Positions 52,153 to 61,312 of a stretch of 64,000 nucleotides of DNA are shown piece by piece (position 1 is the stretch's first letter; every line of letters starts with the position of its first letter). The notes beneath the pieces were generated by a model. It did not search any database. It was not told the DNA's origin and saw nothing but the letters and a program-made list of their open reading frames with translations. The stretch is taken from NCBI RefSeq assembly GCF_017309385.1, contig NZ_JAFJMJ010000001.1, positions 1,426,001 to 1,490,000 of the forward strand, given 5' to 3'. The position numbers and the translations under genes were made by a program. This DNA comes from Amycolatopsis sp. 195334CR (GTDB lineage Bacteria; Actinomycetota; Actinomycetes; Mycobacteriales; Pseudonocardiaceae).

Positions 52153-52977
52153 CTAAGTAACGGTGGGGAGTTGAAAGACCCGTTCGGCGGTCTCGCGCAC
52201 CGCGTTCGAGATCGTCTCCACGGACTCTTCCCGCAGCTCAGCGAGGTTACGCACGGTGTACGCCGTGCAGTAGGGCTCGTTCGGCCGTCCACGGAAGGGA
52301 TGGGGGGTCAAAAATGGTGCATCCGTCTCGACCACGAATTGACCGAGTGGCGAGATCCGGGCCGCGTCGTGCAGTCCGCGCGCGTTCTTGAAGGTCACCG
52401 TGCCGGCGAACGAGAGCACGTACCCGGCGTCCAGGCACTTCCGGGCGAACTCTCCGTCACCGGAGAAGCAGTGGAAGACCACCGTCTCCGGCGCGCCCTC
52501 CTCGGCCAGGATCCGGAGCACGTCGTCGTGCGCGTCGCGGTCGTGGATCATCAGCGTCTTGCCGAGCCGCTTGGCCAGGTCGATGTGCCACCGGAACGCC
52601 TCCTGCTGGGCGTCGTGCGGGGCGTAGTCCCAGTAGTAGTCGAGCCCGGTCTCGCCGACCGCCACCACCCGCTCGCCGCGGGCCAGGCGCTCCACTTCGG
52701 ACCGTTCCGCCTCGCCGAAGTCCTTGGTGCGCGTGGGGTGCACCGCCACCGCGGCGAACACCCGGCTGTCCCAAGTGGACGCCTCGGCGGCCCAGCGGGC
52801 GGCGGCGAGGTCGTCCGCGACGGTGACCACGCGGGCCACCCCGGCCGCCTCGGCGCGATCGGCCATGGCGGTCACGTCGGCCGCGGTGACCGCCCCGCAG
52901 GCGTCCATGTGCGTGTGCGCGTCGACCACCGGTGCCGGGAGCTTCTCCGGCACCGGTGGCAGTTCCTTCTTGCTCAC
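52153..52977 (-). CDS. tatD: TatD-family metal-dependent deoxyribonuclease
   Basis: 274 aa from a GTG at 52977 that overlaps the metG TGA. TIM-barrel amidohydrolase-like nuclease. Metal ligands: [12 protein letters not shown] (HxH near residue 20), [15 protein letters not shown] (Glu), [12 protein letters not shown] (His), [10 protein letters not shown] (His), [21 protein letters not shown] (Asp). Possibly 3'-5' exonuclease in DNA repair. Order metG-tatD-rpfB-ksgA is conserved. Confidence 0.95.
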   Translation of the reverse strand: MSKKELPPVPEKLPAPVVDAHTHMDACGAVTAADVTAMADRAEAAGVARVVTVADDLAAARWAAEASTWDSRVFAAVAVHPTRTKDFGEAERSEVERLARGERVVAVGETGLDYYWDYAPHDAQQEAFRWHIDLAKRLGKTLMIHDRDAHDDVLRILAEEGAPETVVFHCFSGDGEFARKCLDAGYVLSFAGTVTFKNARGLHDAARISPLGQFVVETDAPFLTPHPFRGRPNEPYCTAYTVRNLAELREESVETISNAVRETAERVFQLPTVT

Positions 52978-54767
52978 GGCTCGATCGGCGCCCAGTCCGG
53001 ACCGGTCTCGGCCAGCTTGGCGTCGAGCTTGGCGAACAGCGGCGACGGCTTGGCCAGCGGACGGCCCACCTCGATCGGGGTGGACGACCACGAGGCCTGC
53101 TCGGCCGCGTAGTCCCCGGTGAGGATCGGGTTCACCCGGCCGTCGATGTCCAGGTCGTCGACGTCGGTCAGCTCCGGCTGGGCGGCCCAGACCCCGGTGC
53201 CGCCGAGCGCCTCGTGCACCTTCTGCGCCGAGTGCGGCAGGAACGGGGTCAGCATGGTGTTGGCGTCGGAGACCACCTGCAGCGCGGTGTGCAGCACGCT
53301 GTCGCGCCGGGCGGTGTCCTCCTTCAGCTTCCACGGCTCCTGGTCGGACAGGTACTTGTTGGCCGCCGAGACCACCCGCATCGCCTCGCCGAGCGCCTGC
53401 TTGAACCGCGAGCGCCCGAGGTGCGCGCCGACCGTCTCGAACGCCTGCCGCGACAGCGCCTTCAGCTCCTCGTCGGCCGGGGCCGGCGCGGACGGCGCGG
53501 GCACGCCGCCGTTGTTCTTGTGCGCCATCGAGATCGACCGGTTGACCAGGTTGCCCCACTCGTTGGCCAGCTCGAAGTTCGTGCGCCGGACGAACTCGTC
53601 CCAGGTGAACGCGGTGTCCTGGGTCTCGGGACCGGCCGCGGCGATGAAGTACCGCAGCGTGTCCGGGCCGTACTCGCGCAGGAAGTCGTTGACGTAGATG
53701 ACCGTGCCGCGCGAGGTGGAGAACTTCGAGCCGCTCATGGTGAGGAACTCGCTGGAGACGATCTCGCTGGGCAGGTTCAGCTCGCCGTACGGGCCGGGCT
53801 CGCCGCCCTTGTCGCCCTGGCCGTTGTGCCCCATCAGCAGCGCGGGCCAGATCTGCGCGTGGAAGGTGATGTTGTCCTTGCCCATGAAGTAGTACGACCG
53901 GGCGTCCGGGTTGTTCCACCACTGCTGCCACGCGTCCGGGTCACCGGAGCGGCGCGCCCACTCGACGCTGGCCGAGAAGTAGCCGATGACCGCGTCGAAC
54001 CACACGTAGAACCGCTTCATGCCCTGGTCGCGCCAGCCGTCCAGGGGGATCTTCACGCCCCAGTCGAGGTCGCGGGTGATCGCCCTCGGCCGCATGTCGT
54101 CGACCAGGTTCTTGGTGAAGTTGAGGACGTTGGGCCGCCAGTCGGTCTTGGTGGACAGCCAGTCCCCGAGCGTCCGGGTGAACGCGGGCAGGTCGAGGAA
54201 GTAGTGCTCGGTCTCGACGAACTTCGGCGTCTCGCCGTTGATCCGGGACTTCGGGTTGATCAGCTCCGCGGCGTCGAGCTGGTTGCCGCAGTTGTCGCAC
54301 TGGTCGCCGCGGGCGCCGTCGTAACCGCAGATCGGGCAGGTGCCCTCGACGTACCGGTCGGGCAGGGTGCGCCCGGTGGACGGGCTGATCGCGCCGCGCG
54401 TGGTCTTCGGCACCACGTACCCGTTGCGGTGCAGGGCCAGGAAGATCTGCTGGGTGACCGCGGCGTGGTTGCCGGTGCTGGTGCGGGTGAACAGGTCGTA
54501 GGTCAGGCCGAGGCCGCGCAGGTCCTCGCCGATCTGCCGGGTGTACTTGTCCGCCGTCTGCTGGGCGGTCAGGCCCTCCTTGTCGGCCTGGACGGTGATC
54601 GGCGTGCCGTGTTCGTCGGTACCGGAGACCATGAGCACCCGGTTGCCGGCCATTCGCTGGTAGCGGGAGAAGACGTCGGACGGAACGCCGAATCCGGACA
54701 CGTGGCCGATGTGGCGGGGGCCGTTGGCGTAGGGCCAGGCCACCGCGGTCAACACAGGGGTGCTCAT
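52974..54767 (-). CDS. metG: Methionyl-tRNA synthetase
   Basis: 597 aa. Class I synthetase: HIGH motif H19-H22 in [19 protein letters not shown], connective-peptide zinc ligands [36 protein letters not shown] with the KMSKS-equivalent KFSTSRG, and C-terminal anticodon domain. Residue P24 onwards shows the typical GTDEHGTPI. Charges tRNA-Met. Start 54767; divergent from the PadR gene. Confidence 0.97.
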   Translation of the reverse strand: MSTPVLTAVAWPYANGPRHIGHVSGFGVPSDVFSRYQRMAGNRVLMVSGTDEHGTPITVQADKEGLTAQQTADKYTRQIGEDLRGLGLTYDLFTRTSTGNHAAVTQQIFLALHRNGYVVPKTTRGAISPSTGRTLPDRYVEGTCPICGYDGARGDQCDNCGNQLDAAELINPKSRINGETPKFVETEHYFLDLPAFTRTLGDWLSTKTDWRPNVLNFTKNLVDDMRPRAITRDLDWGVKIPLDGWRDQGMKRFYVWFDAVIGYFSASVEWARRSGDPDAWQQWWNNPDARSYYFMGKDNITFHAQIWPALLMGHNGQGDKGGEPGPYGELNLPSEIVSSEFLTMSGSKFSTSRGTVIYVNDFLREYGPDTLRYFIAAAGPETQDTAFTWDEFVRRTNFELANEWGNLVNRSISMAHKNNGGVPAPSAPAPADEELKALSRQAFETVGAHLGRSRFKQALGEAMRVVSAANKYLSDQEPWKLKEDTARRDSVLHTALQVVSDANTMLTPFLPHSAQKVHEALGGTGVWAAQPELTDVDDLDIDGRVNPILTGDYAAEQASWSSTPIEVGRPLAKPSPLFAKLDAKLAETGPDWAPIEP

Positions 54768-54818
54768 ACCCGATTAGCCTACGGAAGCTGTCACTTGCGT
54801 TTTGTCCTGGGAGGCCCG

Positions 54819-55400
54819 TTGTCCGCGACCCGCTTGCTGGTGCTCGGCGTGGTGCGGATCAGCGGCCGCGCCCACGGCTACCAGGTGCGGCGGGAGCTGC
54901 TCAACTGGCGCGCGGACAGCTGGGCCAACGTGCAGCCGGGGTCGATCTACCACGCGCTGAAGAAGATGGCGGCCGAGGAGCTGCTGGAGGAGGTCAGCAC
55001 CGAGTCCGGCCGCGGCCCGGACCGGGTGGCCTACCAGCTCACCGAGGCCGGGGAGGTCGAGTTCTACCGGCTGCTGACCGGCGCGCTCACCGACGCCGAC
55101 ATCACCGGGCACCTGCTGTCCGCCGGCATCGTGCTGATGCCGATGCTGGAGCGCGCCCGCGCCGTCGAACTGCTGAAGCTGCTCGAGGTCCGGCTCGAAG
55201 GCGCGACCGCGGAGACCGCGCACACCGCGGCGCACGCGCGGGACTGGGGCCACCCGCCGCACGTGGTGCGGATGTACGGGCTCTGGGGCGGGCTCACCGA
55301 AACCGTGCGCTCCTGGGTGCACGACCTGGTCGCCGCGCTGGAGGCGGGCGAGTACCGGATGGCCGACGACACCGAGCCGACCTTCCCGATCAGTCGGTAA
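54819..55400 (+). CDS. PadR-family transcriptional regulator
   Basis: 193 aa from TTG 54819 (GGGAGG lies just upstream). N-terminal PadR winged helix: LLVLGVVRISGRAHGYQVRRELLNWRADSWANVQPGSIYHALKKMAAEELLEEV, followed by the C-terminal dimerisation helices (Vir_act_alpha_C-like) from about 95. It precedes an ABC exporter pair; such PadR proteins repress the exporter until a drug or metabolite binds. Inverted repeats resembling each other flank the promoter at 55398 and 55453. Confidence 0.92.
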   Translation: MSATRLLVLGVVRISGRAHGYQVRRELLNWRADSWANVQPGSIYHALKKMAAEELLEEVSTESGRGPDRVAYQLTEAGEVEFYRLLTGALTDADITGHLLSAGIVLMPMLERARAVELLKLLEVRLEGATAETAHTAAHARDWGHPPHVVRMYGLWGGLTETVRSWVHDLVAALEAGEYRMADDTEPTFPISR

Positions 55401-55466
55401 TCACGTTTGACCTGATGGCGATAGGTAGGGGAACATACTGCTCGCTTCACTAGTCAAATTTGATTA
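55398..55466. promoter_or_regulatory. Paired candidate PadR operators before the drrA-like gene
   Basis: TAATCACGTTTGAC (55398-55411) and GTCAAATTTGATTA (55453-55466) are inverted copies with two mismatches. The second contains the perfect palindrome TCAAATTTGA. They flank the short promoter region of the exporter genes. Confidence 0.65.
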
Positions 55467-55481
55467 CCGAGAGGGGATTCC

Positions 55482-56468
55482 ATGATCACCGCACGCGGCC
55501 TCGCCCGGCGGTTCACCGCCCGTGGCCGCACGGTCGACGCGGTCAAGGGCGTCGACATCGAGGTCGCCGAGGGGGAACTGGTCGGCTTCCTCGGCCCGAA
55601 CGGAGCGGGCAAGACCACCACGCTCCGGATGCTCACCACGTTGCTCAAGCCGACCTCCGGCCAGGCCACCGTCGGTGGCTGCGACCTGCTGACCGATCCG
55701 GTCGGCGTCCGGCGCCGGATCGGCTACGTCGCCCAGGCGGGCGGCACCTGGCAGGACTGCAAGGTGATCGAGGAGATCGAGATCCAGGGCAGGCTGTACG
55801 GGCTGAGCAAGGCCGACGCGCTGGCGCGCGGCGCCGAGCTGGCCGAGCGGCTGGACCTGGCCAGCCTGGACCAGCGGCAGACCAAAACGCTCTCCGGCGG
55901 CCAGCGCCGCCGCCTCGACATCGTGCTCGGCCTGATCCACCGCCCCGGCCTGGTCTTCCTGGACGAGCCGACCACCGCGCTCGACCCGCAGAGCCGGGCG
56001 AACCTGTGGGAGCACATCCGCGCGCTGCGCTCCGAGCACGGCGTCACCGTCTTCCTCACCACGCACTACCTCGACGAGGCCGACTCGCTGTGCGACCGGG
56101 TGCTGGTCATCGACAACGGCGAGATCGTCGCCGAGGGCACCCCGGACTCGCTCAAGGCGCGCGTCTCCGGCGACGGCGTGACCGTCGGCGTGCCCGCCGA
56201 GTCGGCCGCCGCCGCGGCGGAGATCGCCGGACGGCTGACCGGCGCGCACGAGGTGTCCATTGTGGAGGACTCGGTGAGCTTCCGGGTGCCGCGCGGCGAC
56301 GTGGCCATGCCGGAGCTGCTGCGCGCGCTGGACGGGGCGGGCATCGCGATGCAGTCGATGCAGGTGCACCGGCCCACGCTGGACGACGTCTTCCTGACCC
56401 TGACCGGCCGCTCGCTGCGCGACGCCGAAGCCGCGACGCCCGAACCGGAGGCCGCTCGTGTTCCGTGA
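55482..56468 (+). CDS. DrrA-like ABC exporter ATP-binding protein
   Basis: 328 aa. Walker A GFLGPNGAGKTTTLRML, Q-loop IGYVAQAGGTW (Q intact), signature KTLSGGQRRRLDIVLGL, Walker [19 protein letters not shown]-loop VFLTTHYLDEADSL. The C-terminal 90 residues resemble the DrrA regulatory extension (SVSFRVPRGDVAMPELLRALD). Energises the adjacent DrrB-like permease. ATG preceded by GAGAGGGG. Confidence 0.94.
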   Translation: MITARGLARRFTARGRTVDAVKGVDIEVAEGELVGFLGPNGAGKTTTLRMLTTLLKPTSGQATVGGCDLLTDPVGVRRRIGYVAQAGGTWQDCKVIEEIEIQGRLYGLSKADALARGAELAERLDLASLDQRQTKTLSGGQRRRLDIVLGLIHRPGLVFLDEPTTALDPQSRANLWEHIRALRSEHGVTVFLTTHYLDEADSLCDRVLVIDNGEIVAEGTPDSLKARVSGDGVTVGVPAESAAAAAEIAGRLTGAHEVSIVEDSVSFRVPRGDVAMPELLRALDGAGIAMQSMQVHRPTLDDVFLTLTGRSLRDAEAATPEPEAARVP

Positions 56469-57225
56469 CATCTGGTTGATCTTCAAGCGGGACATGTCGC
56501 TGTCCCTGCGCAATCCGGCGTGGGTGCTGATCGGCATCATGCAGCCGCTGCTCTACCTGTTCTTCTTCGGGCCGCTGATGGAGAAGGTCGTGGAGAACAC
56601 GCCGGGCTTCCCGCCCGGCAACTCGTGGGCGGTGCTCACGCCGGCGATCATGGTGCAGACCGCGTTGTTCGGCACCTCGTTCGCCGGGTTCGGCCTGCTC
56701 GCCGAGTACCGCGCCGGGGTCACCGAGCGGTTCCGCGTCACGCCGGTCAGCCGCGCCGCGCTGCTGCTGGGCAAGTTGTTCGCGGCCAGTTTCCAGGCGG
56801 TGGTGCAGGCACTGCTGATCATCGTGGTGGCGTTCCTGGTGTTCCCGCTGAACGCGCCGGTGGCCGGGGTGCTGCTGAGCCTGCTGATCGTGGCGCTGCT
56901 GGCGATCACGCTCGGCTCGGCGTCCTATTCGGTGGCCCTGCTGATCAAGAGCGAGACGGCTTTCCCGGCGCTGCTGAACGCGGTGCTGATGCCGTTGCTG
57001 CTGCTGTCCGGAATCCTGGTGCCGATCACCACCGGGCTGGCGCCCGCGTGGCTGTACAACCTTTCGCGGATCAACCCGTTCTCCCACGTGGTCGACGCGG
57101 AGCGCGCGGCGTTCCGCGGGGACATCACCATGGACGCGTTGTTCACCGGGTGCGTCGCGCTGTTGGTGATGGCGGTGCTCTCGCTGTTCTGGGGCGTGCG
57201 CACGTTCCAGAAGGAGAACGCGTGA
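56458..57225 (+). CDS. DrrB-like ABC-2 type exporter permease
   Basis: 255 aa, GTG start 11 nt inside the end of the ATPase gene. Six helices; after a short N-terminus FRDIWLIFKRDMSLSLRNPAW the first helix (19-36) reads VLIGIMQPLLYLFFFGPLM. ABC2_membrane signature LLAEYRAGVTERFRVTPVSRAALLLGKLF. Exports an amphiphile or antibiotic, unidentified. No biosynthetic cluster is adjacent. Confidence 0.93.
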   Translation: MFRDIWLIFKRDMSLSLRNPAWVLIGIMQPLLYLFFFGPLMEKVVENTPGFPPGNSWAVLTPAIMVQTALFGTSFAGFGLLAEYRAGVTERFRVTPVSRAALLLGKLFAASFQAVVQALLIIVVAFLVFPLNAPVAGVLLSLLIVALLAITLGSASYSVALLIKSETAFPALLNAVLMPLLLLSGILVPITTGLAPAWLYNLSRINPFSHVVDAERAAFRGDITMDALFTGCVALLVMAVLSLFWGVRTFQKENA

Positions 57226-57321
57226 CGAGCTGACATTTTCGGACACGCTGGACGGTGAGGCCGCCATATGTGCTGATCGCACGTATGGTGGCCTTTCACT
57301 TACCTCGGGGGGAGGAGGCGA

Positions 57322-57936
57322 ATGCGCGAACCCGAGCCCGAGCGCGGGATCAACCTGTCCCACCACGAAACCGTGGACGACTGGAAAACCGTGCGCGCCC
57401 ACGGGGTGCTGTTCTCCAGCGTGACGATCACCGAAAGCACGAACTGGAGCGATACAGCGGCCATTCGCAACGTCCAGGCCGCCCAGACGGCCGGGCTGCA
57501 CACCGGCGCCCGCCACTTCGCCCGCCCCGGATCGGTGCACGAACAGGTGACGCACTTCCTGCGCACGGCGACTCCGCTCGGGGTGTTCGCCCCGGGTTCG
57601 CTGGCCCCGTCGCTGGACGTCCGCGCGCCCGGCATCAGCGATCGCTTCATCAAGTCCTGGATCCGCGGGGTCCGCCACGCCGCGAACATCAAGCGGGTGC
57701 TGGTGTACGCGGGTTACGAGCAGTGGCTGCACGAGTTGCACCCGGACAAGTGGGCCGACTCCGAGGTGGTGCTGTGGCTGGCGCGGCACAACGGGATTCC
57801 GGGCAGGCCCGGCTGGTTCCACTCGCGACTCGGCGTGCACCAGCACGGCAGCGGCGACGACGCCCCTGGCTTCCACGGCGAGATCGGTTACGACGCCGTG
57901 GTGTACCCGTTCGTCCTCGCGGACCTACTGCTCTAG
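57322..57936 (+). CDS. GH25-like (lysozyme-fold) protein with altered catalytic residues
   Basis: 204 aa, SD GGGGGAGGAGGCG. Fold recognised by RGINLSHHETVDDWKTVRAHGVLFSSVTITEST, TGARHFARPGS and VLVYAGYEQWL. GH25 muramidases normally start GIDVS and carry DxE near the middle; here the first Asp is Asn (GINLS) and the DxE region is SLDVRAPG with Arg replacing Glu. No signal peptide. Likely inactive or with another substrate. Its 3' end overlaps the DUF4185 gene by 12 nt. Confidence 0.7.
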   Translation: MREPEPERGINLSHHETVDDWKTVRAHGVLFSSVTITESTNWSDTAAIRNVQAAQTAGLHTGARHFARPGSVHEQVTHFLRTATPLGVFAPGSLAPSLDVRAPGISDRFIKSWIRGVRHAANIKRVLVYAGYEQWLHELHPDKWADSEVVLWLARHNGIPGRPGWFHSRLGVHQHGSGDDAPGFHGEIGYDAVVYPFVLADLLL

Positions 57937-58902
57937 CTTCGTCTTGAACAGGAACACGTTGTACGGCCCCCACTGCGAGACGAGGTAGTAGATCTCGTCG
58001 CCGTCGAGCGCCCACGGGTGCAGGTAACCGCCGTAGAGCGCGGGCCAGTCCTGTCCGGACACCACCACCTGACCGTCCGACCACGGACCTTCCAGCCGGT
58101 CCGCGGTGCGCAGCACGATCGCCGCGCGGTGCTCGTCGAGGTGCATGGCCAGCCAGCATCCGAAGTGGACGCTGTACTCCACGGACAGCTCACCGACCGG
58201 CCCCGGCAGCACGGGCGCGGCGGCGAACTCGTCGCGGCCCCAGCCCTCGCCGGTCCAGTAGCGGTAGGCCGCTGGTTCAAGTAGCGACGACGGATCGACC
58301 CGCGCCAGGTAGGCCGGTCCGAAGCGGCCGTTGGTGGTGCCGAACAGGTACACGTGGTTTTCCGCGCGGGCGAACGAGCCGATCTGGAAGGGGTGGTCGC
58401 GTTCGGCGCGGTTGATCCAGCGCGCCCGGCCCGGCTGGTCCCAGGTGGTGCCGCCGTCAGCGGAGACCGCGATGCCGCCGTAGTTCGTGTGCCACTGTCC
58501 GGGTGGGCCCCAGGCGCGGACGGACATGTACTGCACGTACTGCTTGCCGTCGACCGCGATGCCCGCGTTGGGAATGATCGTCACCTCGTCGCGCGCGGAG
58601 GCGAGCACCTGCGCGGCCAGGCCGTCTTCGCGGGCGACCACCCCGTCGAGCACAAGCCCGGCCGAGAGGTCGCGTTGGGACGAATGGGCGAGCACGTTGC
58701 ACCGCCAGTCCGCTTCGGGCGGTCCGGCGCCGTCGCCGCCCCAGCCCCGGCCGTAGGTGTCGCCGAAGAGCACCAGCACCCGGCCGTCGCCGTCGTCCCA
58801 GAGAATGCCGAGATCGGTGGCGTGGATGCCGAACCGCTCGTCGGTGCCCGTCCCCGCCCCGGTGATCTGTGCCACTCGCGTGGTTTCCACTGCTCGGACC
58901 AT
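57925..58902 (-). CDS. DUF4185 beta-propeller-like protein
   Basis: 325 aa from ATG 58902 (an upstream in-frame ATG at 58932 would overlap pabB). DUF4185 features: GIHATDLGILWDDGDGRVLVLFGDTYG, NAGIAVDGKQYVQYMSVRAWG, GGIAVSADGGTTWDQPG and YLHPWALDGDEIYYLVSQWGPYNVFLF. Five-bladed-propeller glycosidase-like fold by family; binding or hydrolysis of a polysaccharide is possible. No signal peptide. Divergent from pabB with a 19-nt gap. Confidence 0.85.
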   Translation of the reverse strand: MVRAVETTRVAQITGAGTGTDERFGIHATDLGILWDDGDGRVLVLFGDTYGRGWGGDGAGPPEADWRCNVLAHSSQRDLSAGLVLDGVVAREDGLAAQVLASARDEVTIIPNAGIAVDGKQYVQYMSVRAWGPPGQWHTNYGGIAVSADGGTTWDQPGRARWINRAERDHPFQIGSFARAENHVYLFGTTNGRFGPAYLARVDPSSLLEPAAYRYWTGEGWGRDEFAAAPVLPGPVGELSVEYSVHFGCWLAMHLDEHRAAIVLRTADRLEGPWSDGQVVVSGQDWPALYGGYLHPWALDGDEIYYLVSQWGPYNVFLFKTKLEQ

Positions 58903-58921
58903 GTCTCGACCGTAGGTCACA

Positions 58922-60199
58922 ATGGCCGCCATGCGGTTGGTGCGCGCGGCGATGCACTCGACGGTGGCGCCCGAGGCGGCGCTGTCGCTGCTCGACGCGC
59001 GCGCCCGCGCCCTCGGGCTGCCGCCGCCCGCCGCGTTGTCCGGTGAGTGGTTCGGCTCGCGCGCGGTGCTCGCGCCGAGCGTGTCGATCGCCGAGGTGGG
59101 TGCCGGTTCGGCGTATTCGCTGCCGCTGCCCGCGGTCGACGACGCGGTGCCCGGCGCCATCGGCGGCGGCTGGTTCGGTTACCTGTCCTACGACCTGACC
59201 GATCCCAGCGGCCGGCGCACGCCACTGCCCCAGGCCGCTTGGGGCTGGGCGGATCACGTGTTGCGTTTGGACGGTGACGGCACGTGGTGGTTCGAAGCGC
59301 TGGTCGACGGCGACGACCCGGACGAACTGCGGCAGGAACTCGAAGCGGTGTTGCGCGGGGTGCCGGTCCGGCGCGGCTGGACGGCGGCCGAGCTGAACCG
59401 GCCGCTGCCCGCCGAGCACCACGACGCGGTGAAGGCGTGCGTGCACGCGATCGAAGCCGGGGAACTGTTCCAGGCGAACATCTGCACGCGGTTCTCGACC
59501 TCGTTCGACGGGAACGCCGCCGAGCTGTTCGGCGAGGGAACCCGGCGGCTGGCACCGCGGCGGGCCGCGTTCCTCAGCGGCGGCTGGGGTGCGGTGGTGT
59601 CGCTGTCGCCGGAGCTCTTCCTGGCGCGGCACGGCGATCTCGTCCGCTCGACGCCGATCAAGGGCACCCTCCCCCGCCGCGGTCCCGCCGACGACCACCT
59701 CGCCGGGCGGCTGCGGCAGTCCGAAAAGGACGTCGCGGAGAACGTGATGATCACCGACTTGGTGCGCAACGACCTCGGGCGGGTGTGCGCGGTGGGCAGC
59801 GTCCGGGTGCCCTCGTTGCTGGAAGTCCGCCCGGCGCCGGGGGTGTGGCACCTGGAGTCCACAGTGGAGGGACGGGTGGTGACCGGGGACGCGGAGCTGC
59901 TGGCCGCGACGTTCCCGCCGGGTTCGGTCACCGGGGCGCCGAAGATCCGCGCGCTCGACCTGATCGCGGAGCTCGAGCCCACCGCGCGCGGGGTCTACAC
60001 CGGCGCGATGGGCTTGGTGTCACCGGTGGCCGGGCTCGAGCTGAACGTCGCGATCCGCACCTTCGAACTGCACGCGGGCCTGCTCTCGCTGGGCGTCGGC
60101 GGCGGCATCACCGCCGACTCCGACCCGGCGCGGGAATGGCAGGAATGCCTCCACAAGGCGGCGCCACTGGAGCACCTGCTGGCCACGCCCTGGGACTGA
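58922..60199 (+). CDS. pabB: Aminodeoxychorismate synthase component I / chorismate-binding enzyme
   Basis: 425 aa from ATG 58922 (ATG 58931 is alternative). Chorismate-binding fold: GGGWFGYLSYDL in the N-terminal part; catalytic core from about 165 with IEAGELFQANICTRF, SLSPELFLARHGDLVRSTPIKGTLPRR (PIKGT marks PabB over TrpE), VAENVMITDLVRNDLGRV, FPPGSVTGAPKIRALDLIAELE and GVGGGITADSDPAREWQE. Makes 4-amino-4-deoxychorismate for folate. pabA/pabC partners are not in the window. Confidence 0.94.
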   Translation: MAAMRLVRAAMHSTVAPEAALSLLDARARALGLPPPAALSGEWFGSRAVLAPSVSIAEVGAGSAYSLPLPAVDDAVPGAIGGGWFGYLSYDLTDPSGRRTPLPQAAWGWADHVLRLDGDGTWWFEALVDGDDPDELRQELEAVLRGVPVRRGWTAAELNRPLPAEHHDAVKACVHAIEAGELFQANICTRFSTSFDGNAAELFGEGTRRLAPRRAAFLSGGWGAVVSLSPELFLARHGDLVRSTPIKGTLPRRGPADDHLAGRLRQSEKDVAENVMITDLVRNDLGRVCAVGSVRVPSLLEVRPAPGVWHLESTVEGRVVTGDAELLAATFPPGSVTGAPKIRALDLIAELEPTARGVYTGAMGLVSPVAGLELNVAIRTFELHAGLLSLGVGGGITADSDPAREWQECLHKAAPLEHLLATPWD

Positions 60200-60271
60200 C
60201 CGCCCGCCACCGGCACCTGCGGGAGAGCCTGCTTGCCGGCGGTCGCGCGCCAGTGAGCCGGGCGGTCCTGC

Positions 60272-61231
60272 CTAGGCCCGCGCGTTGAGCAGCAGCTTGC
60301 CGGTCGTCGCGCGGGAGCGGAGGTCTTCGTGGGCCTGGCGCGCGTCGGCCAGGGCGTACTCGCCGCCGTTGATGGCCTTGATCTGCCCGCTCCCGGCCAG
60401 CTCGAACAGCTCCGCCAGGCCCCGCTCGAACAGCTTGCCCGGCAACCGCAGCGCGTGCGGCAGCCACACCCCGGAGATCGTGGTCGAGTGGCCGAGCAGG
60501 TTGCGCAGCTCCACCGGCTTCGGCTGCTCGCGGCTGGCCATCCCGTAGAACGCGAGCCTGCCGAACGGCGCCAGCGCGGCGATGCTCTGGTCGGTGATGC
60601 GGCCACCGGTCATGTCGAGCACGATGTCCACCCGCTTGCCGCCGTTGGCCTCGCGCAGCACGTCGGTCATGTCCTCGGCGCGCGAGTCCACCGCCACGTC
60701 GGCACCGAGGTCGAGCGCCAGCTTGCGCTTGTCCTCGGAACTCGCGGTGGCGATCACCCGCCCGGCGCCCCACGCCTTCGCCAACTGCACCGCGAGCGAA
60801 CCGACGCCGCCCGCCGCCGCGTGCACGACCACCGACTCGCCCGCCTCCAGGTGCGCGTTCTTGCGCAGCAACAGCCACGCGGTCATGCCCTGGGCGATGA
60901 ACGCGAGCGCGGTGTTGTCGTCGATGCCGTCGGGGATGTCGTAGACGGTCGCCGCCGGGGCGAGCGCCTTCTCCGCGTACCCGCCCGACTTGTGCAGCAG
61001 CGCCACCACGCGCCTGCCGTCCGGCGTGCGGCCGGCGACCTCACCGCCGGGCACGAGCGGCAGCTCGGTGGGCGCGAGGTAGGTGTTCTCCGCCGCGTGC
61101 GTGTCGGCGTAGTTGATGCCGGCGTGGTCGACCTCGATCAGCACCTCACCGGGGCCGGGCTCCGGATCGGGCAGCTCCACCAGCTTCAGGACCTCGGGTC
61201 CGCCGAACTCGGTCACCTGCACAGCACGCAT
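60272..61231 (-). CDS. Quinone oxidoreductase (MDR/zinc-independent alcohol dehydrogenase family)
   Basis: 319 aa. GroES-like N-terminal domain (VTEFGGPEVLKLVELPDPEPGPGEVLIEVDHAGINYADTH) and Rossmann NADPH domain with VVHAAAGGVGSLAVQLAKAWGA, ATASSEDKRKLALDLGAD and ALAPFGRLAFYG. No zinc-binding Cys, typical of NADPH:quinone reductases. Reduces quinones or enones, in detoxification. Divergent from a QsdR-type repressor with palindromic operators between, hence probably controlled by it. Confidence 0.94.
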   Translation of the reverse strand: MRAVQVTEFGGPEVLKLVELPDPEPGPGEVLIEVDHAGINYADTHAAENTYLAPTELPLVPGGEVAGRTPDGRRVVALLHKSGGYAEKALAPAATVYDIPDGIDDNTALAFIAQGMTAWLLLRKNAHLEAGESVVVHAAAGGVGSLAVQLAKAWGAGRVIATASSEDKRKLALDLGADVAVDSRAEDMTDVLREANGGKRVDIVLDMTGGRITDQSIAALAPFGRLAFYGMASREQPKPVELRNLLGHSTTISGVWLPHALRLPGKLFERGLAELFELAGSGQIKAINGGEYALADARQAHEDLRSRATTGKLLLNARA

Positions 61232-61254
61232 TCCAGCCAGCCTTTCCCTCGTCG

Positions 61255-61290
61255 GATGAGACGATTCTATCGATCGTCTCATCATGAGAC
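61255..61290. promoter_or_regulatory. Divergent operator for the QsdR-type repressor
   Basis: GATGAGACGAT (61255-61265) and ATCGTCTCATC (61273-61283) form a perfect 11-bp dyad; GTCTCAT-C-ATGAGAC (61276-61290) is a second overlapping perfect dyad, so three ATGAGAC half-sites occur in 36 nt between the quinone oxidoreductase and repressor starts. Confidence 0.75.
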
Positions 61291-61312
61291 AATGCCGTGT
61301 TATGTTCCATAC

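Noticed and set aside
55482..57225. DrrAB-like exporter as part of an antibiotic biosynthetic cluster
   Set aside because: No PKS, NRPS or tailoring genes surround it; neighbours are housekeeping genes, so it is treated as a stand-alone PadR-controlled exporter.
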